A stretch of DNA of 64,000 nt, from contig OX392532.1 in NCBI GenBank assembly GCA_947623455.1, positions 7,940,501 to 8,004,500 of the forward strand. Reading direction: 5' to 3'. This DNA is from Mimachlamys varia (Eukaryota; Mollusca; Bivalvia; Pectinida; Pectinidae). The notes beneath the pieces were generated by a model that was not told the origin of the DNA, ran no database searches, and saw only the letters and a list, made by a program, of their open reading frames with translations. Position numbers and translations under genes: made by a program. This document shows positions 1-13,164 of this stretch, piece by piece. Numbering within the stretch: the first letter of the stretch is position 1; every line of letters begins with the position of its first letter.

Positions 1-3000
1 GCAATGACTGTCAGATACTTAGGCACGGACCTACGTCCCTATGAAATGACTGTCAGATACTTAGGCACGGACCTACGTCCCTATGAAATGACTGTCAGAT
101 ACTTAGGCACGGACCTACGTCCCTATGAAATGACTGTCAGATACTTAGGCACGGACATTTGTCCCTATGAAATGACTGTCAGATTATTAGGCACGGACAT
201 TTGTCCCTATGAAATGACTGTCAGATTATTAGGCACGGACATTTGTCCCTATGCAATGACTGTCAGATACTTAGGCACGGACCTACGTCCCTATGAAATG
301 ACTGCCAGATACTTAGGCACTGACCTATGTCCATATGAAATGACTGTCAGATACTTAGGCACGGACCTTTGTCCCTATGAAATGACTGTCAGATACTTAG
401 GCACGGACCTATGTCACTATGAAATGACTGTAAGATACTTAGGCACGGACCTTTGTCACTATGAAATGACTGTAAGATACTTAGGCACGGACCTTTGTCA
501 CTATGAAATGACTGTCAGATACTTAGGCACGGACCTACGTCCCTATGAAATGACTGTCAGATACTTAGGCACGGACCTACGTCCCTATGAAATGACTGTC
601 AGATACTTAGGCACGGACCTACGTCCCTATGAAATGACTGTCAGATACTTAGGCACGGACATACGTCCCTATGAAATGACTGTCAGATACTTAGGCACGG
701 ACCTACGTCCCTATGAAATGACTGTCAGATACTTAGGCACGGACCTACGTCCCTATGAAATGACTGTCAGATACTTAGGCACGGACCTACGTCCCTATGA
801 AATGACTGCCAGATACTTAGGCACGGACCTACGTCCCTATGAAATGACTGTCAGATACTTAGGCACGGACCTATGTCCCTATGAAATGACTGTCAGATAC
901 TTAGGCACGGACCTTTGTCCCTATGAAATGACTGTCAGATACTTAGGCACGGACCTACGTCCCTATGAAATGACTGTCAGATACTTAGGCACGGACCTAC
1001 GTCCCTATGAAATGACTGTCAGATCCTTAGGCACGGACCTTTGTCCCTATGAAATGACTGTCAGATACTTAGGCACGGACCTTTGTCCCTATGAAATGAC
1101 TGTCAGATACTTAGGCACGGACCTACGTCCCTATGAAATGACTGCCAGATACTTAGGCACGGACCTACGTCCCTATGCAATGACTGTCAGATACTTAGGC
1201 ACGGACCTACGTCCCTATGAAATGACTGTCAGATACTTAGGCACGGACCTACGTCCCTATGAAATGACTGTCAGATACTTAGGCACGGACATTTGTCCCT
1301 ATGAAATGACTGTCAGATTATTAGGCACGGACCTACGTCTCTATGAAATGACTGCCAGATACTTAGGCACGGACATTTGTCCCTATGCAATGACTGTCAG
1401 ATACTTAGGCACGGACCTACGTCCCTATGAAATGACTGCCAGATACTTAGGCACGGACCTATGTCCCTATGAAATGACTGTCAGATACTTAGGCACGGAC
1501 CTTTGTCCCTATGAAATGACTGTCAGATACTTAGGCACGGACCTTTGTCACTATGAAATGACTGTCAGATACTTAGGCACGGACATTTGTCCCTATGAAA
1601 TGACTGTCAGATACTTAGGCACGGACCTTTGTCACTATGAAATGACTGTCAGATACTTAGGCACGGACCTTTGTCACTATGAAATGACTGCCAGATACTT
1701 AGGCACGGACCTATGTCCCTATGAAATGACTGTCAGATACTTAGGCACGGACCTATGTCCCTATGAAATGACTGTCAGATACTTAGGCACGGACCTTTGT
1801 CCCTATGAAATGACTGTCAGATACTTAGGCACGGACCTTTGTCCCTATGAAATGACTGTCAGATACTTAGGCACGGACCTACGTCCCTATGAAATGACTG
1901 TCAGATACTTAGGCACGGACCTTTGTCCCTATGAAATGACTGTCAGATACTTAGGCACGGACCTTTGTCCCTATGAAATGACTGCCAGATACTTAGGTAC
2001 GGACCTACGTCCCTATGAAATGACTGTCAGATACTTAGGCACGGACCTACGTCCCTATGAAATGACTGTCAGATACTTAGGCACGGACCTACGTCCCTAT
2101 GAAATGACTGTCAGATACTTAGGCACGGACCTACGTCCCTATGAAATGACTGTCAGATACTTAGGCACGGACCTACGTCCCTATGAAATGACTGTCAGAT
2201 ACTTAGGCACGGACCTACGTCCCTATGAAATGACTGTCAGATACTTAGGCACGGACCTACGTCCCTATGAAATGACTGTCAGATACTTAGGCACGGACCT
2301 ACGTCCCTATGAAATGACTGCCAGATACTTAGGCACGGACCTACGTCCCTATGAAATGACTGTCAGATACTTAGGCACGGACCTACGTCCCTATGCAATG
2401 ACTGTCAGATACTTAGGCACGGACCTACGTCCCTATGAAATGACTGTCAGATACTTAGGCACGGACCTACGTCCCTATGAAATGACTGTCAGATACTTAG
2501 GCACGGACCTACGTCCCTATGAAATGACTGTCAGATACTTAGGCACGGACATTTGTCCCTATGAAATGACTGTCAGATTATTAGGCACGGACCTACGTCT
2601 CTATGAAATGACTGCCAGATACTTAGGCACGGACATTTGTCCCTATGCAATGACTGTCAGATACTTAGGCACGGACCTACGTCCCTATGAAATGACTGCC
2701 AGATACTTAGGCACGGACCTATGTCCATATGAAATGACTGTCAGATACTTAGGCACGGACCTTTGTCCCTATGAAATGACTGTCAGATACTTAGGCACGG
2801 ACCTATGTCACTATGAAATGACTGTAAGATACTTAGGCACGGACCTTTGTCACTATGAAATGACTGTCAGATACTTAGGCACGGACCTTTGTCACTATGA
2901 AATGACTGTCAGATACTTAGGCACGGACCTACGTCCCTATGAAATGACTGTCAGATACTTAGGCACGGACCTACGTCCCTATGAAATGACTGTCAGATAC

Positions 3001-4517
3001 TTAGGCACGGACCTACGTCCCTATGAAATGACTGTCAGATACTTAGGCACGGACCTACGTCCCTATGAAATGACTGTCAGATACTTAGGCACGGACATAC
3101 GTCCCTATGAAATGACTGTCAGATACTTAGGCACGGACCTACGTCCCTATGAAATGACTGTCAGATACTTAGGCACGGACCTACGTCCCTATGAAATGAC
3201 TGTCAGATACTTAGGCACGGACCTACGTCCCTATGAAATGACTGCCAGATACTTAGGCACGGACCTACGTCCCTATGAAATGACTGTCAGATACTTAGGC
3301 ACGGACCTATGTCCCTATGAAATGACTGTCAGATACTTAGGCACGGACCTTTGTCCCTATGAAATGACTGTCAGATACTTAGGCACGGACCTACGTCCCT
3401 ATGAAATGACTGTCAGATACTTAGGCACGGACCTACGTCCCTATGAAATGACTGTCAGATCCTTAGGCACGGACCTTTGTCCCTATGAAATGACTGTCAG
3501 ATACTTAGGCACGGACCTTTGTCCCTATGAAATGACTGCCAGATACTTAGGCACGGACCTACGTCCCTATGAAATGACTGCCAGATACTTAGGCACGGAC
3601 CTACGTCCCTATGCAATGACTGTCAGATACTTAGGCACGGACCTACATCCCTATGAAATGACTGTCAGATACTTAGGCACGGACCTACGTCCCTATGAAA
3701 TGACTGTCAGATACTTAGGCACGGACATTTGTCCCTATGAAATGACTGTCAGATTATTAGGCACGGACCTACGTCTCTATGAAATGACTGCCAGATACTT
3801 AGGCACGGACATTTGTCCCTATGCAATGACTGTCAGATACTTAGGCACGGACCTACGTCCCTATGAAATGACTGCCAGATACTTAGGCACGGACCTATGT
3901 CCCTATGAAATGACTGTCAGATACTTAGGCACGGACCTTTGTCCCTATGAAATGACTGTCAGATACTTAGGCACGGACCTTTGTCACTATGAAATGACTG
4001 TCAGATACTTAGGCACGGACCTTTGTCCCTATGAAATGACTGTCAGATACTTAGGCACGGACCTTTGTCACTATGAAATGACTGTCAGATACTTAGGCAC
4101 GGACCTTTGTCACTATGAAATGACTGCCAGATACTTAGGCACGGACCTATGTCCCTATGAAATGACTGTCAGATACTTAGGCACGGACCTTTGTCACTAT
4201 GAAATGACTGCCAGATACTTTGGCACGGACCTATGACACTATGAAATGACTGTCAGATACTTAGGCACGGACCTTTGTCCCTATGAAATGACTGTCAGAT
4301 ACTTAGGCACGGACCTTTGTCCCTATGAAATGACTGTCAGATACTTAGGCACGGACCTTTGTCCCTATGAAATGACTGTCAGATACTTAGGCACGGACCT
4401 TTGTCCCTATGAAATGACTGTCAGATACTTAGGCACGGACCTATGTTCCTATGAAATGACTGTCAGATACTTAGGCACGGACCTTTGTCCCTATGAAATG
4501 ACTGTCAGATACTTGTT
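1..4517. repeat. 42-bp tandem satellite, about 107 copies, with higher-order structure
   Basis: Head-to-tail copies of a 42-bp unit (consensus start ATGACTGTCAGATACTTAGG, then CACGGACCTACGTCCCTATGAA). The array is already running at base 1, so its left end lies outside the window. Variants (ACCTACG/ACCTATG/ACCTTTG/ACATTTG; CCCTATG/CACTATG; GAAATG/GCAATG) recur in order. The rare variant AGATCCTTAG sits at 1021 and 3457, exactly 58 units apart, so there is a higher-order repeat near 2436 bp. Because 42 is a multiple of three, one plus frame stays open for 1410 codons; I regard it as non-coding. The last copy breaks off at about 4514. Confidence 0.97.
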
Positions 4518-4518
4518 G

Positions 4519-4597
4519 TTTACCTCTCTCGAATATACCCCTCCTACTACAATATATCTGTAGTGGGAGGGGCTAACGTTACATTCGAGAGAGGTAA
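4519..4597. repeat. Hairpin-forming inverted repeat at the satellite boundary
   Basis: Left arm tttacctctctcgaat and right arm attcgagagaggtaaa are perfect complements. Inside them cccctcctactaca pairs with tgtagtgggagggg, leaving a short AT loop. It lies directly against the broken last 42-bp copy. At 4611-4634 a 24-bp piece of the satellite unit reappears in inverted orientation. Confidence 0.9.
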
Positions 4598-4639
4598 AAA
4601 AATATCTATATAGTGACATAGGTCCGTGCCTAGCCCCTG

Positions 4640-4995
4640 TGATGAAATACACCGAAAGTTCCGAGGGTGTTTAGTATTGTATCGTGTCAGTGGTCGACAG
4701 GAGATCGACATGCTACTGACAGTCTGTGGGTGTGTAGTAGACGTCATGGCTGACCTTTAGTAAATATTTTATTAGTTCGACCTAAAACATATCACCTCCC
4801 TCACAACTTAGGAAACAGCGGTTGTGATCTACTGTCAAAGTTTAATATCCGCGCTCCTAACTTTTACTGTGTTAATACCCAGGTGTGACAGTGATATAAA
4901 ACGTTATTCGTGATTTGATTATTGTTCAAATGTAACGTTCTCAAACCCCATATTCTGATAAGGAAAAATAGAAAACTTATATATATTATACTTTC
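4640..4995. other. Unique spacer between two satellites, nothing recognised
   Basis: Ordinary AT-rich sequence between the hairpin junction and the 20-bp array. Short minus-strand frames begin here, but they have no splice sites or recognisable protein. Confidence 0.5.
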
Positions 4996-5002
4996 TAAGA
5001 AA

Positions 5003-5905
5003 TAATGTTAGACAGATCGTACAGCTCGTAATAATGCAAGACATATCGTAATAATGTTAGACAGATCGTAATAATGTTAGACAGCACGTACAGATTGTAA
5101 TAATGTTAGACAGATCGTAATAATGTTAGACAGAACGTAATAATGTTAGACAGATCGTAATAATGTTAGACAGATCGTAATAATGTTAGACAGATCGTAA
5201 TAATGTTAGACAGATCGTAATAATGTTAGACAGAACGTAATAATGTTAGACAGATCGTAATAATGTTAGACAGAACGTAATAATGTTAGACAGATCGTAA
5301 TAATGTTAGACAGCTCGTACAGATCGTAATTATGTTAGGCAGATCGTACAGATCGTAATAATGTTAGACAGATCGTAATAATGTTAGACAGATCGTAATA
5401 ATGTTAGACAGATCGTAATAATGTTAGACAGATCGTACAGCTCGTAATTATGTTAGACAGAACGTAATAATGTTAGACAGATCGTAATAATGTTAGACAG
5501 ATCGTACAGCTCGTAATTATGTTAGACAGAACGTAATAATGTTAGACAGATCGTAATAATGTTAGACAGATCGTAATAATGTTAGACAGATCGTAATAAT
5601 GTTAGACAGATCGTACAGCTCGTAATTATGTTAGACAGATCGTAATAATGTTAGACAGAACGTAATAATGTTAGACAGATCGTAATAATGTTAGACAGAA
5701 CGTAATAATGTTAGACAGAACGTAATAATGTTAGACAGAACGTAATAATGTTAGACAGAACGTAATAATGTTAGACAGATCGTAATAATGTTAGACAGAT
5801 CGTACAGCTCGTAATTATGTTAGACAGATCGTAATAATGTTAGACAGAACGTAATAATGTTAAACAGATCTCAATAATGTTAGACAGCTCGTGCAGATCG
5901 TAATA
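5003..5905. repeat. 20-bp tandem repeat (AATAATGTTAGACAGATCGT), about 45 copies
   Basis: The 20-bp unit is repeated with GATCGT/GAACGT alternation and an occasional 10-bp extension (acagctcgta). The period is not a multiple of three, so no long frame exists. The edges decay at both sides. Confidence 0.95.
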
Positions 5906-5984
5906 ACATTAAGATCAATAACATAAAAAGAAAATTGGAAAATTTAGTTTATATATTTTATTTTAATTTTTCAAATTTCACTGC

Positions 5985-6001
5985 ATTATATATATATATA
6001 T
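5985..6001. repeat. (TA)n microsatellite
   Basis: Short run of alternating TA between the 20-bp array and the next dispersed repeat. Confidence 0.85.
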
Positions 6002-6002
6002 G

Positions 6003-6220
6003 GTTATTCTCCTGGCCACAAGTGCCTGTGAGCAGAACACCCCACCCGGTCACATTAAACTAACCACTGCTGAACCCGCCGTTCCACTCCCATAATGCTG
6101 AACGTCAAGCAGGGAGAAGTCTGGTAACTACCATTGTTAGAGACTTGGGTATGTCTCGTCCTGGAGTCAAAACCCATATCTTTCCTCATAGGGGCGAATG
6201 CGCAACTAAAGGCCAAAATT
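6003..6220 (-). repeat. Dispersed repeat with degenerate tRNA-like box B (SINE-like remnant)
   Basis: GC-richer block with the look of a dispersed repeat common in bivalve genomes (recognition from memory). On the minus strand GGGTTTTGACTCC resembles a pol III box B (GGTTCGANTCC). Box A is not convincing. I call it a SINE-like remnant; a plain low-copy repeat is possible. Confidence 0.4.
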
Positions 6221-7040
6221 GAGGTACAGCTGTAGTGTCAAGGTAGTGTTAGGAATGAAAAAGTTGTTTAAAAAATTGGAAAGGTAATATACCAAATTTA
6301 GTCGCATCTGAAGATCATGCAATGGGGGCAGCAAGTATATACTTACGACTTACCTGCAGGGCAGTGATTTGATAGGGCACTCCAAATGCCAGTTATATTT
6401 ATGAAGAGAAAGTCATTTGTTTCTTAAATTGTTCACTATTAAACATATAACTAGGAGGGGGCATTCTAAATGCATACGATAACGGCGTAACTGTTATATT
6501 ATGATAATGGAGTCTTAACCATAGTTCGCTTATATATTGATAGTGACACAGTCGCAATAAAAACAAATACTAATTGATAGAAGCGATAGTTAATTGGATC
6601 TTACATCACATTACAAGTATATGTACAGATGATAATACCATATCATCAACGTACACTAATACAAAGTTAGTACTTCATTGTTTGTTATCTCAAATTGTTC
6701 AGTCAATGTCTGAATCTTCCAGCTAAGTTACTGAGCTGTCCCAAACATATCTGTATGTCTTCTACGACATGGAAGTGCTTTTCCCTGGATAAAACGACAT
6801 CCCCTGCTTTCTCGGCCTTCTGGCTCTGTGATACCAAACTAACCTTTATTTATAACCTACCCCCAGTCACAGTTGCTAGAGTTTCTGTCAGTAAATAATA
6901 AATATATATGTGTGAAATGAGCCTCCCATTACAGTAATGTAATGGAAGTATACAATCTGTTTCGGTGCTCGGATGTACGCTCATTAATATTAGGGACTTA
7001 ATTAAACTTGTAAATATCTGTACCCAAGGGTAACCCTTTC
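6221..7040. other. No supported gene
   Basis: AT-rich sequence. A 67-codon plus frame at 6695-6898 has no domain, conserved motif or splice context that I recognise. Confidence 0.4.
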
Positions 7041-7099
7041 TCCCTTGAAAGGCAACAAGTTTTACATTTATAGAATACTCAGAACTCCAAAAGTCTGCA

Positions 7100-10000
7100 T
7101 GAAATATACACATGTGGTGTACAGGTGTCCCCTACTACTTTGTCACATTATATTTCTAATTAACAATAATATCTATATTCTTTATGTAAGTCATAAAATA
7201 CTTCTTCTTGTTAATGACATAGAGTGTAATCCTGGTCACTTACAAAATATAGAAATGTGTCATCTCAATGTTAGGTTTGTGAGGAACAAATTTGAAAAAA
7301 TTGATGCTGAGCTACAACTTAATGATATTGTCTGCCAAACAGCAACCCATCTAACCCCAGATATTCACAATGACGATATCAAGCTCGACTCATTTCCAAA
7401 TGAACCATATCGAAAAGATAGACAAAATAGGATGGGGGTGGTGTTTTGATTTACTATGAAAATACAGTCCAGACCAAAAGAAGAGCAGACTTGGAGAATG
7501 ATGCTATATAACCCATTTGGATTGAAGTATTTACTGGTAATCATACATTTTTGTTAGGTTGTATATATAGACCAGAATCTAATGTAGAATATTGGACACA
7601 GCTTGATATATTATTGGACAGAGCCGCTGATACCTCACTGGACATAATCTTAACAGGCGACATAAATATTGACATGTTAAATCTCCGTCCTAACTCATAT
7701 CTAAGTAGACTTCTTACTAAATATAATCTCAGCAGTCTGATAAATGAACCGACAAGAATTACTTCTAATAGTTCAACTGCTATAGATATAGTCTTTACTG
7801 ATAATACCAGAATCATTCAGAATACATGTACAAGTCCTCCTTTCTGTAGTGACCACTCCCCTATACATATTACAGTCTCCTCCTCTGTCTTTAAACATAA
7901 ATGTTATAAAAAGTCAGTATTAAGGTATGACAATGCTAATTTTGAAAAAATGAATAGAGCACTGAGAAATATTGACTGGTTGACACACTCGCAAAATAGT
8001 ACACCTGAAGAATTTAACCAAATGCTTACAGACAATATCAATCAACAAATAAATAGTCATATCCCTTCTAAAATAATTACTATACGAAGTCACGAATAGT
8101 CAATACCACTGGAATAAATATAGAAATATTAGAAATGAAACCATTGAAATCATACATCAAAGAAAAAAGACTATCTTAATAAACTACAGAGATCTCTGAG
8201 TGATAAGTCCTTACCCCCCTCTAAGTGGTGGAAAATAGCCAAATCTGTAACCAATTCTAATAACAAATCAAGTAATATTCCCCCTTAACCATAATGGTAC
8301 ATCCCTGCAACATCCTATAGATAAGGCTAATGCACTAAATGATTACTTCACCTCAATAGCAACATCCTCACCAGATCTTGACCCACTACCACCCAATATA
8401 AATAACTATCATTTTCAAGATGTAGTCGATCAACTTAACCTACTTAATGAAAATAAACAGCTGGACCAGATGGAATAGTACCTAAAATAATTAAAAATCT
8501 AACACCCTCAATATCATATCCATTAACACTTCTTTTTAATAAAACAATGGAGCTGGAACATATCCCTGCCTTATGGAAACTCGCTGATGCTAATGCTATA
8601 TATGAGGGTAAGGGGTCCCAAAATGACGCCAGTAAGTATAGGCCAATCTCAATTACATCTTGCTTCAGCAAAATCATTGAAAAAAAATATTTTTGAATAT
8701 CTATATAACTACCTTGTAGCAGCTGAAACTATTACAGAGCATCAGTCAGGTTTCCTGCCTGGTAACTCAACTGTGAATCAATTATTATCTATTTATCATA
8801 CTGTTGTAAATAATTTGGATAACGGTAAAGAAGTTAAATTTGTCTTCTGTGATGTTAGTAAAGCTTTCGATAGGGTTTGGCATGATGGTCTTCTTTAGAA
8901 ATTGGAATCTTATGGAATTAAAGGGAAATTACTGGCATGGTTTAGGAACTACTTATCTGAGAGAAAACAAAGGTAAATTACAGAAGGTCATCAATCAACT
9001 TTTTAATGTATAAATGCGGGTGTTGCCCAGGGATCTGTCCTTGGTCCATTTCTCTTTCTTCTCTATATTAATGACATCACTCAATTAGTAACTAGTAACA
9101 TTAAACTCCTCGCTGACGATACCTCAATCTATATTATTGTTGATGATAACCCTATTGAAGCAGCACAGAATCTCACAAATGACCTACAAAATATATGTTC
9201 ATGGGCTAAATCCTGGGATAACCAATTTAATGCAACTAAAACCATAACCATGATATTCACTCGGAAAAAAGAAACTAATCACCCTCCAATCTTCTTCTCT
9301 AATCAACCACTTAACAACAGTACTAAACATAAACATCTAGGTCTTACTTTTAATGAAGATGGTAAATGGGACCAGCATATTCAATCAATCTATGGTACAG
9401 CTTATAAAAGAATTAATATATTAAAAAGTCTAAGATCCTCTCTTGATAGAAGAACACTCAACACTATGTATTTATCGTATGTTAGACCAATTTTAGAATA
9501 TGCAAACGTAGTCTGGGATAACTGTACAGAGTAATCAAAAAACATTATTAGAATCAGTACCATTAGATGCAGCTAGAGTAGTAACGGGGCTTCGTAAAGG
9601 CAAATCACACCATAAATTATACAAAGAATTGGGATGGGAAACCTTAGCTGATAGAAGAGAAAAAAATAAATTGACCTTAATGTACAAAATATTGCATAAT
9701 ACTAGCCCAGAATACCTAAATGATATATAGTTAATCCCTTCCTAAACGGCCAAACCAATATAAGATACCAGCTTAGGCAAAATAGAATATGTACCCCCCC
9801 CCCCCAATATATAGAACTGAGAGCTATTTTAATAGTTTTTTTCCCCTCAACTTTTAGATTTTATAATAAATTAGACCCTGCTATTTCAAACGCCCAATCC
9901 CTTTCCCAATTTAAGAAATAAATTGACAAAATAAATAATGCACCAGCAAATGATACGCAGGCAGTGGAAAAAACTCTGGTGAAAGAAAAATCAATATTAT

Positions 10001-10255
10001 GTTATGTCAAATTAGGAACAATGCTAGTAATTGAAGATATGACCTATATAATGACCACTTGTCAGAAACTGCTTCAAGTGATTGTGGTTATTCACAGGAA
10101 ACAAGTCATCACTTCTTCTTTGATTGTGCCCGATACATCAACCACAGGCAGTTACTATCAGCATCTCTGCTCAGTGAAAACCATACACATTATACTATAT
10201 TTACAGTCTGTTTGGAATTGATTGTATATTGCCTATACATTTCTACGAATGCCTA
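7100..10255 (+). pseudogene. Decayed non-LTR retrotransposon (LINE) ORF2: APE endonuclease plus reverse transcriptase
   Basis: ORF2 of a CR1/Jockey-like LINE, broken by stops and frameshifts. It opens with a DIECNPG motif (about 7217) and an endonuclease N-terminal part (CHLNVRFVRNKFEKID; ATHLTP). A frameshift follows near 7448 and a stop near 7510. The endonuclease C-terminal half is at 7551-8099 (GCIYRPES, LTGDINID, CSDHSPIHI). The RT runs from about 8455 (GPDGIVPK, KYRPISIT, HQSGFLPGNS, FCDVSKAFDRVWHD, then AGVAQGSVLGPFLF, LADDTS at 9110-9125). Stops fall near 8899, 8972 and 9004. The C-terminal part (LGWETLADRREKNK) and a cysteine/histidine motif (CGYSQETSHHFFFDC, 10074-10118) follow. The usual FADD reads LADD here. 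It is surely non-functional. The clade assignment is tentative. Confidence 0.9.
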
Positions 10256-10700
10256 CTGAACTTTATTTTCCGATAAAATCAGTGGATCACGCGCCTATTG
10301 GCGCAGCGCGCAGTAATACACTCCGTTACGATTTGAACACGAGGCCGCGTCACTACTTTCCAGACTCGATCAATATCCTGCCGCGTAGTATGTGTTAATT
10401 TATTTAAGAAATAAATAAGAAGCATTTTAATGGGTTCTTTTAAATACAATAACAGTAACAAAGACAGTATGGTTTGTTTATATATGAACTTATGTGAAAA
10501 AATAACAATAAAAAGATGTAATCTTTTGGAACTTTTTTGTTTACTTGTTGACTGAAATTTCGCGGGAGTTCGTCACATCTTAAGGCGGCTGTTTCAACAG
10601 TCTACCGAAATCAAACGATACTGTTTGATTTCATCGCAGTAAGTATCATAATATCTGATTAAAGAAATAATTACACGTGTGAATATAAGGTCTGGACAGT
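10256..10700. other. Spacer next to the palindrome; shares a motif with it
   Basis: The motif CTGAACTTTATTTTCCGATAAAATCAG at about 10258 resembles the palindrome arm (ctgaactttatcctttgataaaacc), so both may belong to one fold-back element. I see no gene. Confidence 0.35.
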
Positions 10701-10706
10701 AAATAT

Positions 10707-10862
10707 AAGGATTAAAGTTTCTTTCTGGTGGTTTTATCAAAGGATAAAGTTCAGTAGGATATCGATAGTTGTTTCATGGAACGCTTCGCGTTCCATTCCA
10801 ACTATCGATATCCTACTGAACTTTATCCTTTGATAAAACCACCTGAAGAAACTTTAATCCTT
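10707..10862. repeat. 156-bp near-perfect palindrome (fold-back element)
   Basis: Two arms of about 76 bases are complementary almost throughout, around the centre ggaacgc-ttc-gcgttcc at 10778-10794 with a 3-base loop. The left arm starts aaggattaaag and the right arm ends ctttaatcctt. There are a few mismatches. It is too long and symmetric for a terminator; a recent foldback transposon or inverted duplication is likely. Confidence 0.95.
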
Positions 10863-10869
10863 AATTACA

Positions 10870-11570
10870 CGCTATTTTAAATGGTTGTAACCAATGTAAT
10901 GATGAAACAAATATGAATATTCTCGAAAGGGTTTCAACTTTTATTGTCAACTCAAAACGATTCGTCTAGAATATTTAATATCAACTTATATTATGATCTC
11001 ACGTTGTTGAATATAGTAACCATAAGGCACCTAATTATAAAATGGTATGCTTTACCCCAAACAGTCAGCATTGATGAAGTAATTGGAAATTCTTAACCAG
11101 TAGTTAGAAAATATTAATTACAAGTTAAGTATGTGTTTGCCAAATATTCAAAATTTTAAGTGAATATTGTTATTCATAATATCTATTATACATTAACGTT
11201 ATATTAATCTACCTAGAAGTCATTCTGTGTTTATATAAGTTCTCCTCTATGAGAAATGCACTAACAACCTACTATGATGTTAATAATTGACTCAGGTTGA
11301 CAACCAATTAGAGTTATCTCCCTTATACCATTGCCTTGCACTATCTTGTTATATATATATATGTATTACTTAAACATCTATATAATACAAACGCATGCGG
11401 GAGAGAACTAATATAGGCCCAGCCTGTTGTTCTATCCCATTCAATGTACCATCAAAATGAATAATTTTTTGTTGAAATGAAATGGAATGAACAAGTTTTA
11501 GTATTTAAAATGAAGTTATGGTGTCCAGCTATAATAGGAATTTACTCCTAGTTGATAGAAATCATTATTG
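10870..11570. other. AT-rich spacer, nothing recognised
   Basis: It holds a short (TA)n run near 11350 and no supported coding sequence. Confidence 0.4.
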
Positions 11571-11579
11571 GTGGACAGT

Positions 11580-12613
11580 GGTTAGAGTCCAACCACTGTG
11601 TACCGCTGACGCCCCATTGTTAGGGCTAGGGTTAGGAAATCACCGACCACAACCACTGTATACGGCTGACGCCCCACTGCTAGGCTAGGGTTAGGAAATC
11701 ACCGACCACAACCACTGTGTACCGCTGACGCCCCACTGCTAGGGCTAGGGTTAGGAAATCACCGACCACAACCACTGTGGACCGCTGACGCCCCACTGTT
11801 AGGGCTAGAGTTAGGAAATCACCGACCGCAACACTGTGTACCGCTGACGCTCCACTGGGCTAGGGTTAGGAAATCACCGACCACAACCACTGTGTACCGC
11901 TGACGCCCCATTGTTAGGGCTAGGGTTAGGAAATCACCGACCACAACCGATGTGTACCGCTGACGCCCCATTGTTAGGGCTAGGGTTAGGAAATCACCGG
12001 CCACAACCACTGTGTACCGCTGACGCCCCACTGTTAGGGCTAGAGTTAGGAAATCACCGACCGCAACCACTGTGTACCGCTGACGCCCCACTGGGCTAGG
12101 GTTAGGAAATCACCGACCACAACCATTGTGTACCGCTGACGCCCCACTGTTTGACCACAACCATTGTGTACCGCTGACGCCCCAACTGTTAGGGCTAGGG
12201 TTAGGAAATCACCGACCACAACCACTGTGTACCGCTGACGCCCCATTGTTAGGGCTAGGGTTAGGAAATCACCGGTCACAACCACTGTGTACCGCTGACG
12301 CCCCACTGTTAGGGTTAGAGTTAGGAAATCACCGACCGCAACCACTGTGTACCGCTGACGCCTCACTGGGCTAGGGTTAGGAAATCACCGACCGCAACCA
12401 CTGTGTACCGCTGACGCCCCACTGAGCTAGGGTTAGGAAATCACCGACCACAACCATTGTGTACCGCTGACGCCCCACTGTTTGACCACAACCATTGTGT
12501 ACCGCTGACGCCCCACTGTTAGGGCTAGGGTTAGGAAATCACCGACCACAACCACTGTACCGCTGACGCCCCATTGTTAGGGCTAGGGTTAGGAAATCAC
12601 CGGCCACAACCAA
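11580..12613. repeat. 60-bp tandem array containing telomere-like TTAGGG variants, about 17 copies
   Basis: The unit accactgtgtaccgctgacg-ccccattgttagggctaggg-ttaggaaatcaccgaccaca (60 bp) repeats, with some shortened units (ccccactgggctaggg; ctgtttgaccacaacc). Each unit holds TTAGGGCTAGGGTTAGG, close to the animal telomere motif. It is an interstitial array in which the telomeric motif is embedded in a longer unit. Confidence 0.95.
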
Positions 12614-12619
12614 ATAGCG

Positions 12620-13160
12620 TTGGACGTATCTGTACATCTTCTGATCCGCCCTCGTCAGATAACAATGCATAATCATCTTTAGTTCTTCCTATATTAAGGC
12701 TGCTATTTTATGAATATACCATGTCAAATATCATTTATAAATTACAACGCATTTACATCACCTGCAATCAATATCATCATTCAATTAGTCAATTTATTTT
12801 TTCAATAAAATCTTTGTGAAATGAAAACAATGCTGATCAAACCCAAATTCCTACTAAACTTAAGAGATTACAATGATAATAAGACCACGTGTTCCTGAAC
12901 ACTGGGCGTCTCCTGCACGATGAACGGTGACCAGCATGTCAATCCAAGTCCAATACTGAGTTAAACGGACTCGTCTTTGTTTACTTAGTAAGATAAATAA
13001 ACCTGTTACAAAATAAGAAATAAAGTTATTGATGGATATATAAGTACAACACCATTGGCATGATTTCTTACCGAATATTTATAAAAAAAATAAATAACCA
13101 ACTTTACTTCCACCTTTGCTAAATAAAACGATAGGGTAGTATAATTACGTACAACTATGC
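12620..13160. other. Spacer, nothing recognised
   Basis: AT-rich sequence without repeats or coding signals that I can support. Confidence 0.4.
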
Positions 13161-13164
13161 CTTC

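Noticed and set aside
4..4236. 1410-codon open frame in the 42-bp satellite as a repeat protein gene
   Set aside because: The period is a multiple of three, so an open frame is expected. A TGA simply interrupts a later unit, and there is no start context, signal peptide, splice site or unique domain.
8587..9534. Active LINE reverse transcriptase
   Set aside because: At least three in-frame stops within the RT and further frameshifts make it a pseudogene.
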